Assembly (NCBI GenBank): GCA_036504995.1
Contig: DASXUG010000005.1
Coordinates: 337,564-401,563 of the forward strand
Reading direction: 5' to 3'
From: DASXUG01 sp036504995
GTDB lineage: Bacteria > Pseudomonadota > Gammaproteobacteria > Burkholderiales > Methylophilaceae
Length of the DNA stretch: 64,000 nucleotides
This document shows, in pieces, positions 18,297 to 26,114 of the stretch. The notes beneath the pieces are model-generated. The model did no database searches. It had not been told where the DNA came from and was given only the letters and a program-made list of their open reading frames with translations. Position 1 is the first letter of the stretch; each line of letters begins with the position of its first letter. The position numbers were made by a program, and so were the translations under genes.

Positions 18297-18902
18297 ATGC
18301 CGTTGCCATTTAAAAAACTCGTGATTGCCAGTGGTAACAAAGGCAAGTTGCGCGAAATACAACATATGCTTGCACCTCTCAATATTGAGGTCACTCCGCA
18401 ATCCGAACTCAATGTCACGGAGTGCGAAGAGCCGTTTTGCACTTTTATCGAAAACGCGCTCGCCAAAGCCCGTCACGCTAGCAAACTAACGGGTTTACCC
18501 GCGCTAGCCGATGATTCAGGCTTGTGTGTAGATGCTTTGCAAGGGGCACCAGGCGTGATTTCAGCTCGTTATGCGGGTGAACCAAAATCGGATGAGCGCA
18601 ATAATCAAAAGCTCCTAGAGGTATTGGGCGCTGAAAAAAACCGTGAAGCGCATTTTTATTGCGTGATGGTGCTTGTACGTTATGAAAATGACCCTGAACC
18701 ACTGATTGCTGAAGGTCAGTGGGCGGGTGAAATTTTGAACGAATATCGCGGTAATGATGGCTTTGGATATGACCCCTTATTTCTAGATGCAAAAACAGGC
18801 AAGACTGTGGCTGAGTTGCCGCTTGAAATTAAAAGCCGCATTAGCCACCGTGGACATGCCATGACTAAGTTATTACAAAAGTTGGAAAGATTAAGCGCAT
18901 GA
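18297..18902 (+). CDS. rdgB: dITP/XTP pyrophosphatase (non-canonical purine NTPase)
   Basis: Cleans the nucleotide pool of ITP and XTP. It has 201 residues. The N-terminal block VIASGNKGKLREI, the acidic pair in ALADDSGLCVDAL, and GNDGFGYDPLF followed by KSRISHRGHAM are family signatures. It overlaps the next small gene by four bases (ATGA), so translation is probably coupled. Confidence 0.96.
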   Translation: MPLPFKKLVIASGNKGKLREIQHMLAPLNIEVTPQSELNVTECEEPFCTFIENALAKARHASKLTGLPALADDSGLCVDALQGAPGVISARYAGEPKSDERNNQKLLEVLGAEKNREAHFYCVMVLVRYENDPEPLIAEGQWAGEILNEYRGNDGFGYDPLFLDAKTGKTVAELPLEIKSRISHRGHAMTKLLQKLERLSA

Positions 18903-19126
18903 GTCCCAATGAAAAATCGGCATGGCCAAAATGGCTGCGTGACGACGGCTCAGTCGTTTCATGCACTGAGAAGGTCAAGGTGATGACTGAGAATTTTGAT
19001 GAAATCAAACAAATCGCCCAAGATGCCCTAGAGGATGGTCTGTTGATGGAAGTATCAGAAGAGCAAATGCGTGCGGCTTTGCATGCACTAGTAGAAAGCT
19101 TGGTTAATCCATACAACAAGGCATGA
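18899..19126 (+). CDS. Small uncharacterised protein between rdgB and hemW
   Basis: A 75-residue acidic soluble protein, overlapping rdgB by 4 bases at its start and hemW by 4 bases at its end. The central part DGSVVSCTEKVKVMTENFDE followed by IAQDALEDGLLMEVSEEQ is one I associate with a small conserved family seen beside these genes in betaproteobacteria; I know no function. It is predicted to be mostly helical, with a single Cys. The double ATGA overlap argues for real translation and coupling with hemW. Confidence 0.75.
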   Translation: MSPNEKSAWPKWLRDDGSVVSCTEKVKVMTENFDEIKQIAQDALEDGLLMEVSEEQMRAALHALVESLVNPYNKA

Positions 19127-20331
19127 TACCGATTTATCCCGCCGATAGCCTAAGCCCAGCACCAGTGCAAGGTTCGTCCACGCTTTCTGGCCTCAAAAAC
19201 CCACCGCCACTATCGCTATACATTCATATCCCCTGGTGTGTGCGTAAATGTCCTTATTGCGACTTCAATTCGCACGAATCCAAAACGGATATTCCAGAAG
19301 CTGCTTATGTGGACGCACTTATTGCAGATTTAGAACAAGCTACGCCATTAGTCTGGGGACGAAAAATCAAAAGTGTATTTTTCGGAGGAGGCACACCGAG
19401 CCTGTTTTCAGCACAAGCTATCGACAAAATTTTGAGTCATGTGCGTATGCTCACCCCCTTGGAGTATGGGGCAGAGATCACCCTTGAAGCCAACCCTGGT
19501 ACGGTGGATACGGCAAACTTTGTGGGCTATAAACAAGCAGGCGTAAATCGTGTTTCTTTAGGTATACAGAGCTTTAATGATAATCATCTTAAGGCTTTGG
19601 GGCGGATTCATGACCGAGAGCAAGCACTTACTGCGATTGAAGTTGCGATGCATACATTCGATTTTGTAAACTTTGATCTTATGTATGCACTACCACAGCA
19701 AAGCTTAGAGGGTGCATTGGCAGATGCGCGCATGGCTTGTGATTTTAACCCACCGCATTTGTCGTTTTATCATTTGACGTTAGAGCCAAATACTCAGTTT
19801 CATCGTACGCCACCAAGTTTGCCAGATGACGATACCAGTGCCACTATGCAAGAGGAAATTGAGAAAATTTTGGCAGAAAATGGTTATGAAAATTACGAAA
19901 CCTCCGCTTTTGCAAAAAGCGGCAAGCGCTGCCAACATAATCTTAACTATTGGACCTTTGGCGATTATTTAGGTATTGGCGCAGGGGCGCATTCTAAGCT
20001 AAGTTTTCACGACAAAATCATTCGCCAAAGCCGCCATAAGCACCCCAAGCGCTATATGGAAAATGCACTCGTCGGTAAGGCTATAGACAATGAGTGGCAT
20101 ATTCCTAAAGAAGAGCTTGGTTTTGAGTTTATGATGAATGCACTTAGATTAAATGGCGGTTTTGAGAAAAACCTGTTTGAAATACGTACGGGTATATCTA
20201 TTCAAAAACTCGACAGTATTATGCATCTAGCTCAGAGTAAAGGTTTGCTCGAAATAACCGATACTGTTGTTAAACCTAGCGTGCAAGGCCAGCGTTTTTT
20301 AAATGAGTTATTAGCGTTGTTTTTAGAATAA
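19123..20331 (+). CDS. hemW: Heme chaperone HemW (radical SAM, formerly coproporphyrinogen oxidase-like)
   Basis: Radical-SAM-family protein thought to carry heme to membrane acceptors rather than to oxidise coproporphyrinogen. It has 402 residues. The cluster motif is CVRKCPYC with C39, C43 and C46. It is followed by FFGGGTPSLF and ITLEANPGTVD, then RVSLGIQSFND, all conserved in HemW. The C-terminal HemN-like domain begins about residue 300 (GFEFMMNALRLNGGF). The start overlaps the preceding gene; the first 30 residues are Pro/Ser rich and could be shortened if a later start is used. Confidence 0.93.
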   Translation: MIPIYPADSLSPAPVQGSSTLSGLKNPPPLSLYIHIPWCVRKCPYCDFNSHESKTDIPEAAYVDALIADLEQATPLVWGRKIKSVFFGGGTPSLFSAQAIDKILSHVRMLTPLEYGAEITLEANPGTVDTANFVGYKQAGVNRVSLGIQSFNDNHLKALGRIHDREQALTAIEVAMHTFDFVNFDLMYALPQQSLEGALADARMACDFNPPHLSFYHLTLEPNTQFHRTPPSLPDDDTSATMQEEIEKILAENGYENYETSAFAKSGKRCQHNLNYWTFGDYLGIGAGAHSKLSFHDKIIRQSRHKHPKRYMENALVGKAIDNEWHIPKEELGFEFMMNALRLNGGFEKNLFEIRTGISIQKLDSIMHLAQSKGLLEITDTVVKPSVQGQRFLNELLALFLE

Positions 20332-20440
20332 CCATTTGGATTGCCGCTTTAAACTCATGCTAAATCAATAGTATGACCCCATGTTATTGCTTCTTAATTC
20401 GACTATCTAAGAATTAAGCAACAAATCTAGCTTTTCTCCC

Positions 20441-20467
20441 TCAATTAAATTGTAGTCGTGCCGATAA
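20441..20467 (+). promoter_or_regulatory. Candidate sigma-28 (FliA) promoter for the cheV-type gene
   Basis: GCCGATAA at 20460-20467 is an exact match to the flagellar sigma-28 -10 consensus. TCAATTAA at 20441-20448 stands at the right distance (11 bases between boxes) for the TAAAGTTT -35 element but matches it only partly. The ATG of the chemotaxis coupling gene follows 58 bases later. The functional fit supports the call; the weak -35 limits it. Confidence 0.55.
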
Positions 20468-20524
20468 TAATATGACATCAGTAATGGATTTTATTCGAAT
20501 GACATTCCGACAAGGACACCGAAC

Positions 20525-21496
20525 ATGCAAGCAGAACAATTAGAAATTGACCAACGGACGAATCTAGCAGGCAGTAACATGTTTGAGTTGCTACTGTTTC
20601 GATTAGGCGTAAACCCTAATCGTGACCGTAATGAGCTATTCGGCATGAATGTGTTTAAAGTAAGAGAGATCATGGCTATGCCAGAGATCACAGCGGTAGC
20701 CAGTGCCCAGCCACATATGCTGGGGGTGGTAAATTTACGCGGTCAAATTATCCCTGTGATTGATTTACCTGCCATTTTGGGCTGCGTACCTAGTGGAAAA
20801 TTAAGCATCATGCTTGTGACTGAGTATGCGCGTACTACACAAGCATTTGCCATTGAGTCTGTTGAAGACATTGCCAGACTTGAATGGAGCCAAGTTTTAT
20901 CTGCAGAGGCAACCGTGGCGAGTGGGCTGGTGACCAGTATTGCCCGACTAGATGGCAATGTAAATAACACACGCCTTGCTTTAGTATTAGACGTAGAGAC
21001 TATTTTGCGTCAAATGAACCCACATGACACCAAAGAAATCACTGCAGAGTCTGTAGGCGGACAAACGATAAAACTAAAACCAGGCGTGCATATTCTAGCT
21101 GCAGATGATTCTGTGGTAGCACGCTCTCTGATTGAGCAAGGTTTAGAAACTATGGGCTTGCCTTACATTATGACGAAAACTGGTAAGGAAGCTTGGGATA
21201 AATTAAGAGATATTGCAACAGCCGCCGAAGCAGAGGGAGCAACCGTACAAGACAAAATAGCCTTGGTACTGACTGACCTAGAAATGCCAGAAATGGATGG
21301 CTTTACGCTGACACGCAACATCAAACAAGACCCACGTTTCAGAGCTATCCCTGTTGTAATACATTCCTCACTATCTGGCACTACCAACGAAGAGCTGGTG
21401 AAAAGGGTAGGTGCTGATGGCTATGTGGCAAAATTTGTCCCTGAGGCATTTGCGGCTACGATACGAGAGGCACTTTTAATTGCGGCTAATGCTTGA
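20525..21496 (+). CDS. cheV: CheV-type chemotaxis coupling protein (CheW domain + receiver domain)
   Basis: Couples chemoreceptors to CheA, with an extra phosphorylatable switch. It has 323 residues. The N-terminal CheW-like domain spans about 45-160 (FKVREIMAMPEI, then GVVNLRGQIIPVIDL). The C-terminal response-regulator domain spans about 190-320, with the acceptor Asp251 in LTDLEMPEMDGF and the conserved Lys in GYVAKF. No other chemotaxis or flagellar gene is in the window, so it is an orphan. The candidate sigma-28 promoter upstream would link it to the flagellar regulon. A strong bidirectional terminator follows. Confidence 0.9.
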   Translation: MQAEQLEIDQRTNLAGSNMFELLLFRLGVNPNRDRNELFGMNVFKVREIMAMPEITAVASAQPHMLGVVNLRGQIIPVIDLPAILGCVPSGKLSIMLVTEYARTTQAFAIESVEDIARLEWSQVLSAEATVASGLVTSIARLDGNVNNTRLALVLDVETILRQMNPHDTKEITAESVGGQTIKLKPGVHILAADDSVVARSLIEQGLETMGLPYIMTKTGKEAWDKLRDIATAAEAEGATVQDKIALVLTDLEMPEMDGFTLTRNIKQDPRFRAIPVVIHSSLSGTTNEELVKRVGADGYVAKFVPEAFAATIREALLIAANA

Positions 21497-21511
21497 TTTA
21501 TAGACAGCTAT

Positions 21512-21547
21512 AAATTAAAAAGCCCGCGAAAGCGGGCTTTTTAATTT
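21512..21547. terminator. Bidirectional intrinsic terminator between cheV and prc
   Basis: Perfect 16-bp stem (21512-21527 with 21532-21547) with a GAAA tetraloop. The GC core AGCCCGC/GCGGGCT is flanked by A-runs and T-runs, so it can act on both converging genes. Confidence 0.93.
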
Positions 21548-21571
21548 ATCTTCATTACCGTGATGTCACTA

Positions 21572-23704
21572 TTATTGCGCTGTCACTTTGGGTACTTGTT
21601 TCAGCAAGCCCACTTCATCGCTCATAATATGTGCGGCTTCGTTTAATAAAATATCTTTAGAGTCTTTTTGCGCCTGTTCTAGGGCAATATCAGCATCTAA
21701 ATTGCGTTCATTCGACTGCAGGCCATCATCTTGCGTGAGAGCAGGGGATTTAGCCGTTTTGTCTTTGCCTGATTTGTCGGTCACCTTCACATCTTTACGC
21801 GCCGCAATTTTAGCATCTTTAGCATCGCGCTCTTTTTGACGATCCGCTAAATTCAGTGAGATCGAGTTTTTCTCACGCTCAACTTTAAACTCAGATATAT
21901 CACTTAACAGGTATTGAAACTCTTTATCCTTAGCAATACGTGCATCATGATTAGCCGTTAAAGTTGAAAATAACGATTTCAAATCTTTGTTAGGTTTGTA
22001 GTCTGCCGCTTTGATTTGTGACCAAGGTAATGCATTGGTGAAGCTAGACTCGCCATAGCTATCTGCATCGGTCAGGGATGGCAGAGAAACATCTGGGCTT
22101 ACACCACGTAATTGCGTTGTGCCGCCATTAATGCGGAAGAACTGTGCAATGGTCATTTTAAGCTCGCCAAACTTAGGCTTGTCGTTTTTAACCAGTTGGT
22201 CCAAATCCACCACCGTTTGCACAGTTCCTTTACCGAAACTAGTTTCACCGATAATTACGCCACGACCATAGTCTTGAATCGCGGCAGCAAAAATTTCAGA
22301 GGCTGAAGCAGAGGCACGGTTAATTAGCACACCCATGGGCTTATCCCAGACGATGCCAGATTTAGTATCTGAATCTACCTTGATATTGCCTTTGGTATCA
22401 CGCTCTTGCAGCACGGGGCCTTGATCTATAAATAAGCCAGTGAGATTAACGGCTTCATCCAATGAACCGCCGCCGTTATTGCGCAAATCAATCAGCAGGC
22501 TATCAACATTATCCTTTTTAAGTTCTTCTAACAGGCGACTTACGTCACGAGAGGCACTTTTAAAGTCTTTGTCACCTTTTGCACGGGCACCAAAATCTTC
22601 ATAAAAAACGGGCAGGGTAATGATACCCACGCGACGTTTTATATCACCATCTTTGACTTCAATGATAGATTTTTTCGCATCTTGTTTTTCAAGACTAATT
22701 TTCTTACGAATTAAGGGAATAAAGGTGTGTTTACCATCTGGGCCAGCTTCTGCGGGCAACACCTCGAGGACTACTGTAGAGTCGGTCTGCCCACGAATTA
22801 GCGCAACAGTATCGTCAATACGCCAGCCTGTGACATCGACGATAGGGCTGTTTTCACCTTGGCCAACGCCAACGATGCGATCTCCAATTTTGAGTTTTTG
22901 TGAAAGCGCCGCTGGGCCGCCAGGCACTAGCTCACGAATTGTAGTGTATTCGTCTTTATCTTCAAGCACGGCACCAATGCCCTCTAAAGATAGTTTCATG
23001 GAAATATCAAAATCTTCTGAAGCGCGAATGCCGAAGTAATTGGTGTGCGGATCGACAGCCATTGCGTATGAGTTCATAAATGTTTGAAAAACATCGTCGC
23101 TCTTTAGTTTAGCTGCTTTCTTCAGATAGTTATCGTAGCGCTTATTCAGTACATCAAGAATAGTCTTATCATCTTTACCTGCAAGCTTGAGTCTTAACCA
23201 GTCGTTCTTTACGCGTTTACGCCAAAAATCACGGATTTCATCTTCGCTTTTAAAGAAATTGGCTTTGCTACGGTCGTATTGATAACTTTCTTTTACGTTG
23301 AAATCCATAGGGTTTTTCAACTGATTTTTGGCGTAGGTGATGCGATCCACCATGCGTTGCTGATATAAGTTAAAGATTTTGAAGGGGATACTCAAATCCT
23401 CTTTGACCAAATCATCATCCAACCTCGTTTTGGCGTCCCCAAGCTGGTCAATATCAGATTGGATAAAAAATATTTTTTCACCATCTAACGATTTAATATA
23501 ACCATCAAAAATCTTTTTTGATGCCTCATCGTCTAAAGGGATGGATTTATAGTGATAGCGTGTCAAGATTTCTGAAGCTAAGTGAGCTGCCTGTGCCTGC
23601 TCTTGCAACGGCTTAAGCGCTGGATTTGCCGCCAGCACATCTGCATAAAGCATTTGCGTTGCAATGAAAGAACCAATTAAAACTAAGAGACGCACAATTT
23701 TCAT
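21572..23704 (-). CDS. prc: Tail-specific (carboxy-terminal processing) protease, S41 family
   Basis: Periplasmic serine protease that trims or degrades envelope proteins. It has 710 residues. A signal peptide covers about 1-22 (LLVLIGSFIATQMLYADV). Next come an N-terminal helical domain, a PDZ domain near 235-320 (GIGAVLEDKDEYTTI, PGGPAALS) and the S41 core. Ser467 in RASASASEI and Lys492 in FGKGTVQ form the Ser-Lys dyad, with the same 25-residue spacing as E. coli Prc. A charged Lys/Asp-rich tail follows. Monocistronic, convergent with cheV. Confidence 0.95.
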   Translation of the reverse strand: MKIVRLLVLIGSFIATQMLYADVLAANPALKPLQEQAQAAHLASEILTRYHYKSIPLDDEASKKIFDGYIKSLDGEKIFFIQSDIDQLGDAKTRLDDDLVKEDLSIPFKIFNLYQQRMVDRITYAKNQLKNPMDFNVKESYQYDRSKANFFKSEDEIRDFWRKRVKNDWLRLKLAGKDDKTILDVLNKRYDNYLKKAAKLKSDDVFQTFMNSYAMAVDPHTNYFGIRASEDFDISMKLSLEGIGAVLEDKDEYTTIRELVPGGPAALSQKLKIGDRIVGVGQGENSPIVDVTGWRIDDTVALIRGQTDSTVVLEVLPAEAGPDGKHTFIPLIRKKISLEKQDAKKSIIEVKDGDIKRRVGIITLPVFYEDFGARAKGDKDFKSASRDVSRLLEELKKDNVDSLLIDLRNNGGGSLDEAVNLTGLFIDQGPVLQERDTKGNIKVDSDTKSGIVWDKPMGVLINRASASASEIFAAAIQDYGRGVIIGETSFGKGTVQTVVDLDQLVKNDKPKFGELKMTIAQFFRINGGTTQLRGVSPDVSLPSLTDADSYGESSFTNALPWSQIKAADYKPNKDLKSLFSTLTANHDARIAKDKEFQYLLSDISEFKVEREKNSISLNLADRQKERDAKDAKIAARKDVKVTDKSGKDKTAKSPALTQDDGLQSNERNLDADIALEQAQKDSKDILLNEAAHIMSDEVGLLKQVPKVTAQ

Positions 23705-23965
23705 TCTAATGCCTTAAATATAAATAACTTAATATAGGTGTTGACCTAGGTATTATGAGCATATCTTATGCCATTCGTTCCAATTTCTTGCTGAAATCGA
23801 GCTAATTCAGCCTTTACTGCATTTCTACACCCGTAACAATAAACTAATATCACCTTGTTGATAAGCAAATCAATAAATTAAGATACAAAAGCCTGACTGC
23901 TTAAAACTTAAATTTGAATAGTAAGCATGCATAATTTAGTAGCTAAAAAAGTAACCGAGGCTTTA

Positions 23966-25336
23966 ATGAATAAATTTACCATTCTTTTAATATTATGCTT
24001 AGTCACACCCTTTAACGCCAACGCGGCGATATGGGTTAACTTGCATGAAGATAGCGTATCCAAACTTATGCTAGATAAAGAATCCATTTTAGAAAAAGAT
24101 GGGCTTAAGAAAGCTTGGGTCAAAATTGAATATAAAGTCCCACAAAAAAATAATGAATTAGTAGAAAAAGAATACAACGTATCCAAGTTGCTTTGGTATT
24201 TTGACTGCAGCTCTGAAAAGGCAGCGACTTCACAAATATTTCAATACTATAAAAATGAAATTGTTTATTCGGCGGCTATTGAGCCTAAAAGTGCGCAGTT
24301 TTTAGAGCCTATTCCCGATACGGATATGGATATTTCTATGCGCCATGTTTGTGGACCCAAGAAAGCAGCGCCAGTAAAAACTCCTGACACCGACAGTGAT
24401 AAATCTAAATCTGATAAGGCAAATGTAGATAGTAAAGCCAGTGAGAAACCTAACGCAGCTAAGGCCAGTGGCGATAAATCTGCTCCTGATGCAAAAGGTG
24501 CCGAAGCTAGTAAACCTGCCGTGGCTGCAGTAAAACCAGCGGGTGACAAAGGCGTTCAAGATAAATCAGATGCAGTAACCAAGACTGCCCCTGCGAAAAA
24601 TGAGTTGGCAGTGGTGTCATCTGCTAAAGCTGCTGCTTTGGCCACCAAACCTGAGGCTAACAAACCACCTCGTTGGGCGTACGAGGGAAAAGAGGGTCCT
24701 GAAAACTGGGCTAAGCTCTCACCTGAGTTCGCGATGTGTGAAACTGGTCGTAACCAATCCCCCATTAATGTTGATAGCACGATACATGCCGTATTAAAAC
24801 CACTTAAAACGATACAAAAATTTGCCGCCAAAGAGATTCTTAACAACGGCCGTACTATTCAGGTAAATTTCAAAGAAGGCAACATGATGGTGTTTGATAG
24901 TGCGGCCTATCAATTGAAACAAGTGCAATTTCATGCGCCCAGTGAGAATACCATTCATGGTGAATCATTCCCGCTTGAAGCACACTTTGTACATGCAGAT
25001 AGCAAAGGTAATTTAACGGTGATTGCTGTGCTGTTTAAAGAAGGTAAAGAAAATGAAGGTTTAACCAGACTGTGGGAGCAATTGCCCGCTGAAGAGGGGC
25101 CGCCAGCGTCTATTAAATCTCGTGTATTACCGACGGACTTAATTCCGAAAAACCCTACCTATTTCCGTTTTAGTGGCTCACTCACTACCCCCCCTTGTAG
25201 CGAGGGCGTACGCTGGGTATTGATGAAAACGCCTATGACTGCTTCAAAAGAGCAAATAGAAGCGTTTAAAAAAGCCATGCATCATAACAATAATCGCCCA
25301 ATTCAGGCCTTAAATGGAAGAGCGGTGTTGGAGTAG
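23966..25336 (+). CDS. Secreted adhesin-E-like domain fused to a degenerate alpha-carbonic anhydrase domain
   Basis: Exported protein of 456 residues; biochemical role uncertain. The signal peptide is MNKFTILLILCLVTPFNANA. Residues about 21-125 resemble the Adhesin_E (surface-adhesin E) domain with two Cys. About 125-225 is an Ala/Lys/Asp-rich linker. About 228-456 is an alpha-carbonic anhydrase fold: NQSPINV, PSEN, EAHFVH and GSLTTPPCSEGVRW. Two key positions are changed: the first zinc ligand (His94 of human CA II) is Gln321 and the proton-shuttle His64 is Arg296. The other ligands (His323, His340), the Glu of PSEN and Thr407 remain. Start 23966 was preferred to 23927 because GAGG lies 5 bases upstream and the signal peptide then begins correctly. 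Confidence 0.82.
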   Translation: MNKFTILLILCLVTPFNANAAIWVNLHEDSVSKLMLDKESILEKDGLKKAWVKIEYKVPQKNNELVEKEYNVSKLLWYFDCSSEKAATSQIFQYYKNEIVYSAAIEPKSAQFLEPIPDTDMDISMRHVCGPKKAAPVKTPDTDSDKSKSDKANVDSKASEKPNAAKASGDKSAPDAKGAEASKPAVAAVKPAGDKGVQDKSDAVTKTAPAKNELAVVSSAKAAALATKPEANKPPRWAYEGKEGPENWAKLSPEFAMCETGRNQSPINVDSTIHAVLKPLKTIQKFAAKEILNNGRTIQVNFKEGNMMVFDSAAYQLKQVQFHAPSENTIHGESFPLEAHFVHADSKGNLTVIAVLFKEGKENEGLTRLWEQLPAEEGPPASIKSRVLPTDLIPKNPTYFRFSGSLTTPPCSEGVRWVLMKTPMTASKEQIEAFKKAMHHNNNRPIQALNGRAVLE

Positions 25337-25401
25337 AGCGTGATGCGTTGAGAGTGCTATCCATGCTTAGTTATTTTTGACTGTCGCGAATGACTTAAAA
25401 T

Positions 25402-25431
25402 AAAAAACGCCTGCTGATGCAGGCGTTTTTT
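25402..25431. terminator. Bidirectional intrinsic terminator between the carbonic-anhydrase-like gene and HU
   Basis: Perfect 13-bp stem (25402-25414 with 25419-25431), TGAT loop, GC core ACGCCTGC/GCAGGCGT flanked by A6 and T6. It serves both converging genes. Confidence 0.93.
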
Positions 25432-25457
25432 AGAATTTACTTAAACTAACTAAGAAT

Positions 25458-25730
25458 TTAGTTTAATGCGTCTTTCAATGCTTTACCTGCAGTAAATGCT
25501 GGTGCTTTGCGAGCTGCGATTTGCAACTCTTTACCTGTTTGTGGGTTGCGACCAGTACGTGCCGCACGTTGGCTAACTTTAAATGTACCAAAACCAATTA
25601 AAGTTACAGAGTCGCCACTTTTCAATGCGCCAGTAACCGCATCCGTAAATGCATCCACAACCTTGGCAGCCGCAGCTTTAGTAACGTCAGCATCACTTGC
25701 AATTTGAGCAATCAATTCTTGTTTATTCAT
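25458..25730 (-). CDS. hup: HU-family DNA-binding protein
   Basis: Nucleoid protein that bends DNA non-specifically. It has 90 residues, the classic length, starting MNKQELIAQIASDADVTKA. GFGTFKVSQRAARTGRNPQT is the DNA-embracing beta arm with the intercalating Pro. A single monocistronic copy, ending at the shared terminator. Whether it corresponds to HupA or HupB cannot be decided. Confidence 0.96.
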   Translation of the reverse strand: MNKQELIAQIASDADVTKAAAAKVVDAFTDAVTGALKSGDSVTLIGFGTFKVSQRAARTGRNPQTGKELQIAARKAPAFTAGKALKDALN

Positions 25731-25845
25731 CGGTATTCATTCTTTAAAGAGTTAACGGGAAACGTATCTTAACTTAAGATGCGTCAAAAAATAAAGCACT
25801 AAATCGCAATATTTCCTTACAAATAGAGGCTTTCAGCGCGTTTTA

Positions 25846-26010
25846 TTAAATTTCTATCATTTCAAAGTCCGCTTTTGATACACCACAATCTGGACAAGCC
25901 CAATCTGCTGGCACATCTTCCCACTTTGTTCCTGCTGGAATGCCCTCTTCTGGCAGGCCATTTTCCTCTTCATAAATAAAGCCACATACGATACATTGCC
26001 AAGTTTTCAT
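25846..26010 (-). CDS. rubA: Rubredoxin
   Basis: Small one-iron electron carrier of 54 residues, read directly from the minus strand. The Fe(Cys)4 site is C6 and C9 in CIVCG and C39 and C42 in CPDCG, with the aromatic and acidic core typical of the family (GFIYEEENG, WEDVPADWACPDCGV). It sits between HU and katA with no reductase beside it. In this context it may serve electron transfer in aerobic or oxidative-stress metabolism, but its partner is unknown. The call is certain by motif; the partner is not. Confidence 0.93.
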   Translation of the reverse strand: MKTWQCIVCGFIYEEENGLPEEGIPAGTKWEDVPADWACPDCGVSKADFEMIEI

Positions 26011-26068
26011 TATAAATTCCCAAGTGATTATTTGATTATTGTTAAGTTTATGAAGTAGATTCTACAAG

Positions 26069-26093
26069 AAAAAAGCCCGCATTGGGCGGGCTT
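26069..26093 (-). terminator. Intrinsic terminator of katA
   Basis: 8-bp stem AAGCCCGC/GCGGGCTT (26073-26080 with 26086-26093), 5-base loop. The minus-strand transcript ends in six T (26074 down to 26069). It lies 22 bases after the katA stop. Confidence 0.88.
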
Positions 26094-26114
26094 AAGGTTG
26101 ATGCTCTAATTTAG

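Noticed and set aside
22620..23039. 139-codon plus-strand ORF opposite prc
   Set aside because: It lies over the conserved PDZ and S41 region of the protease and lacks a ribosome site or recognisable protein features.
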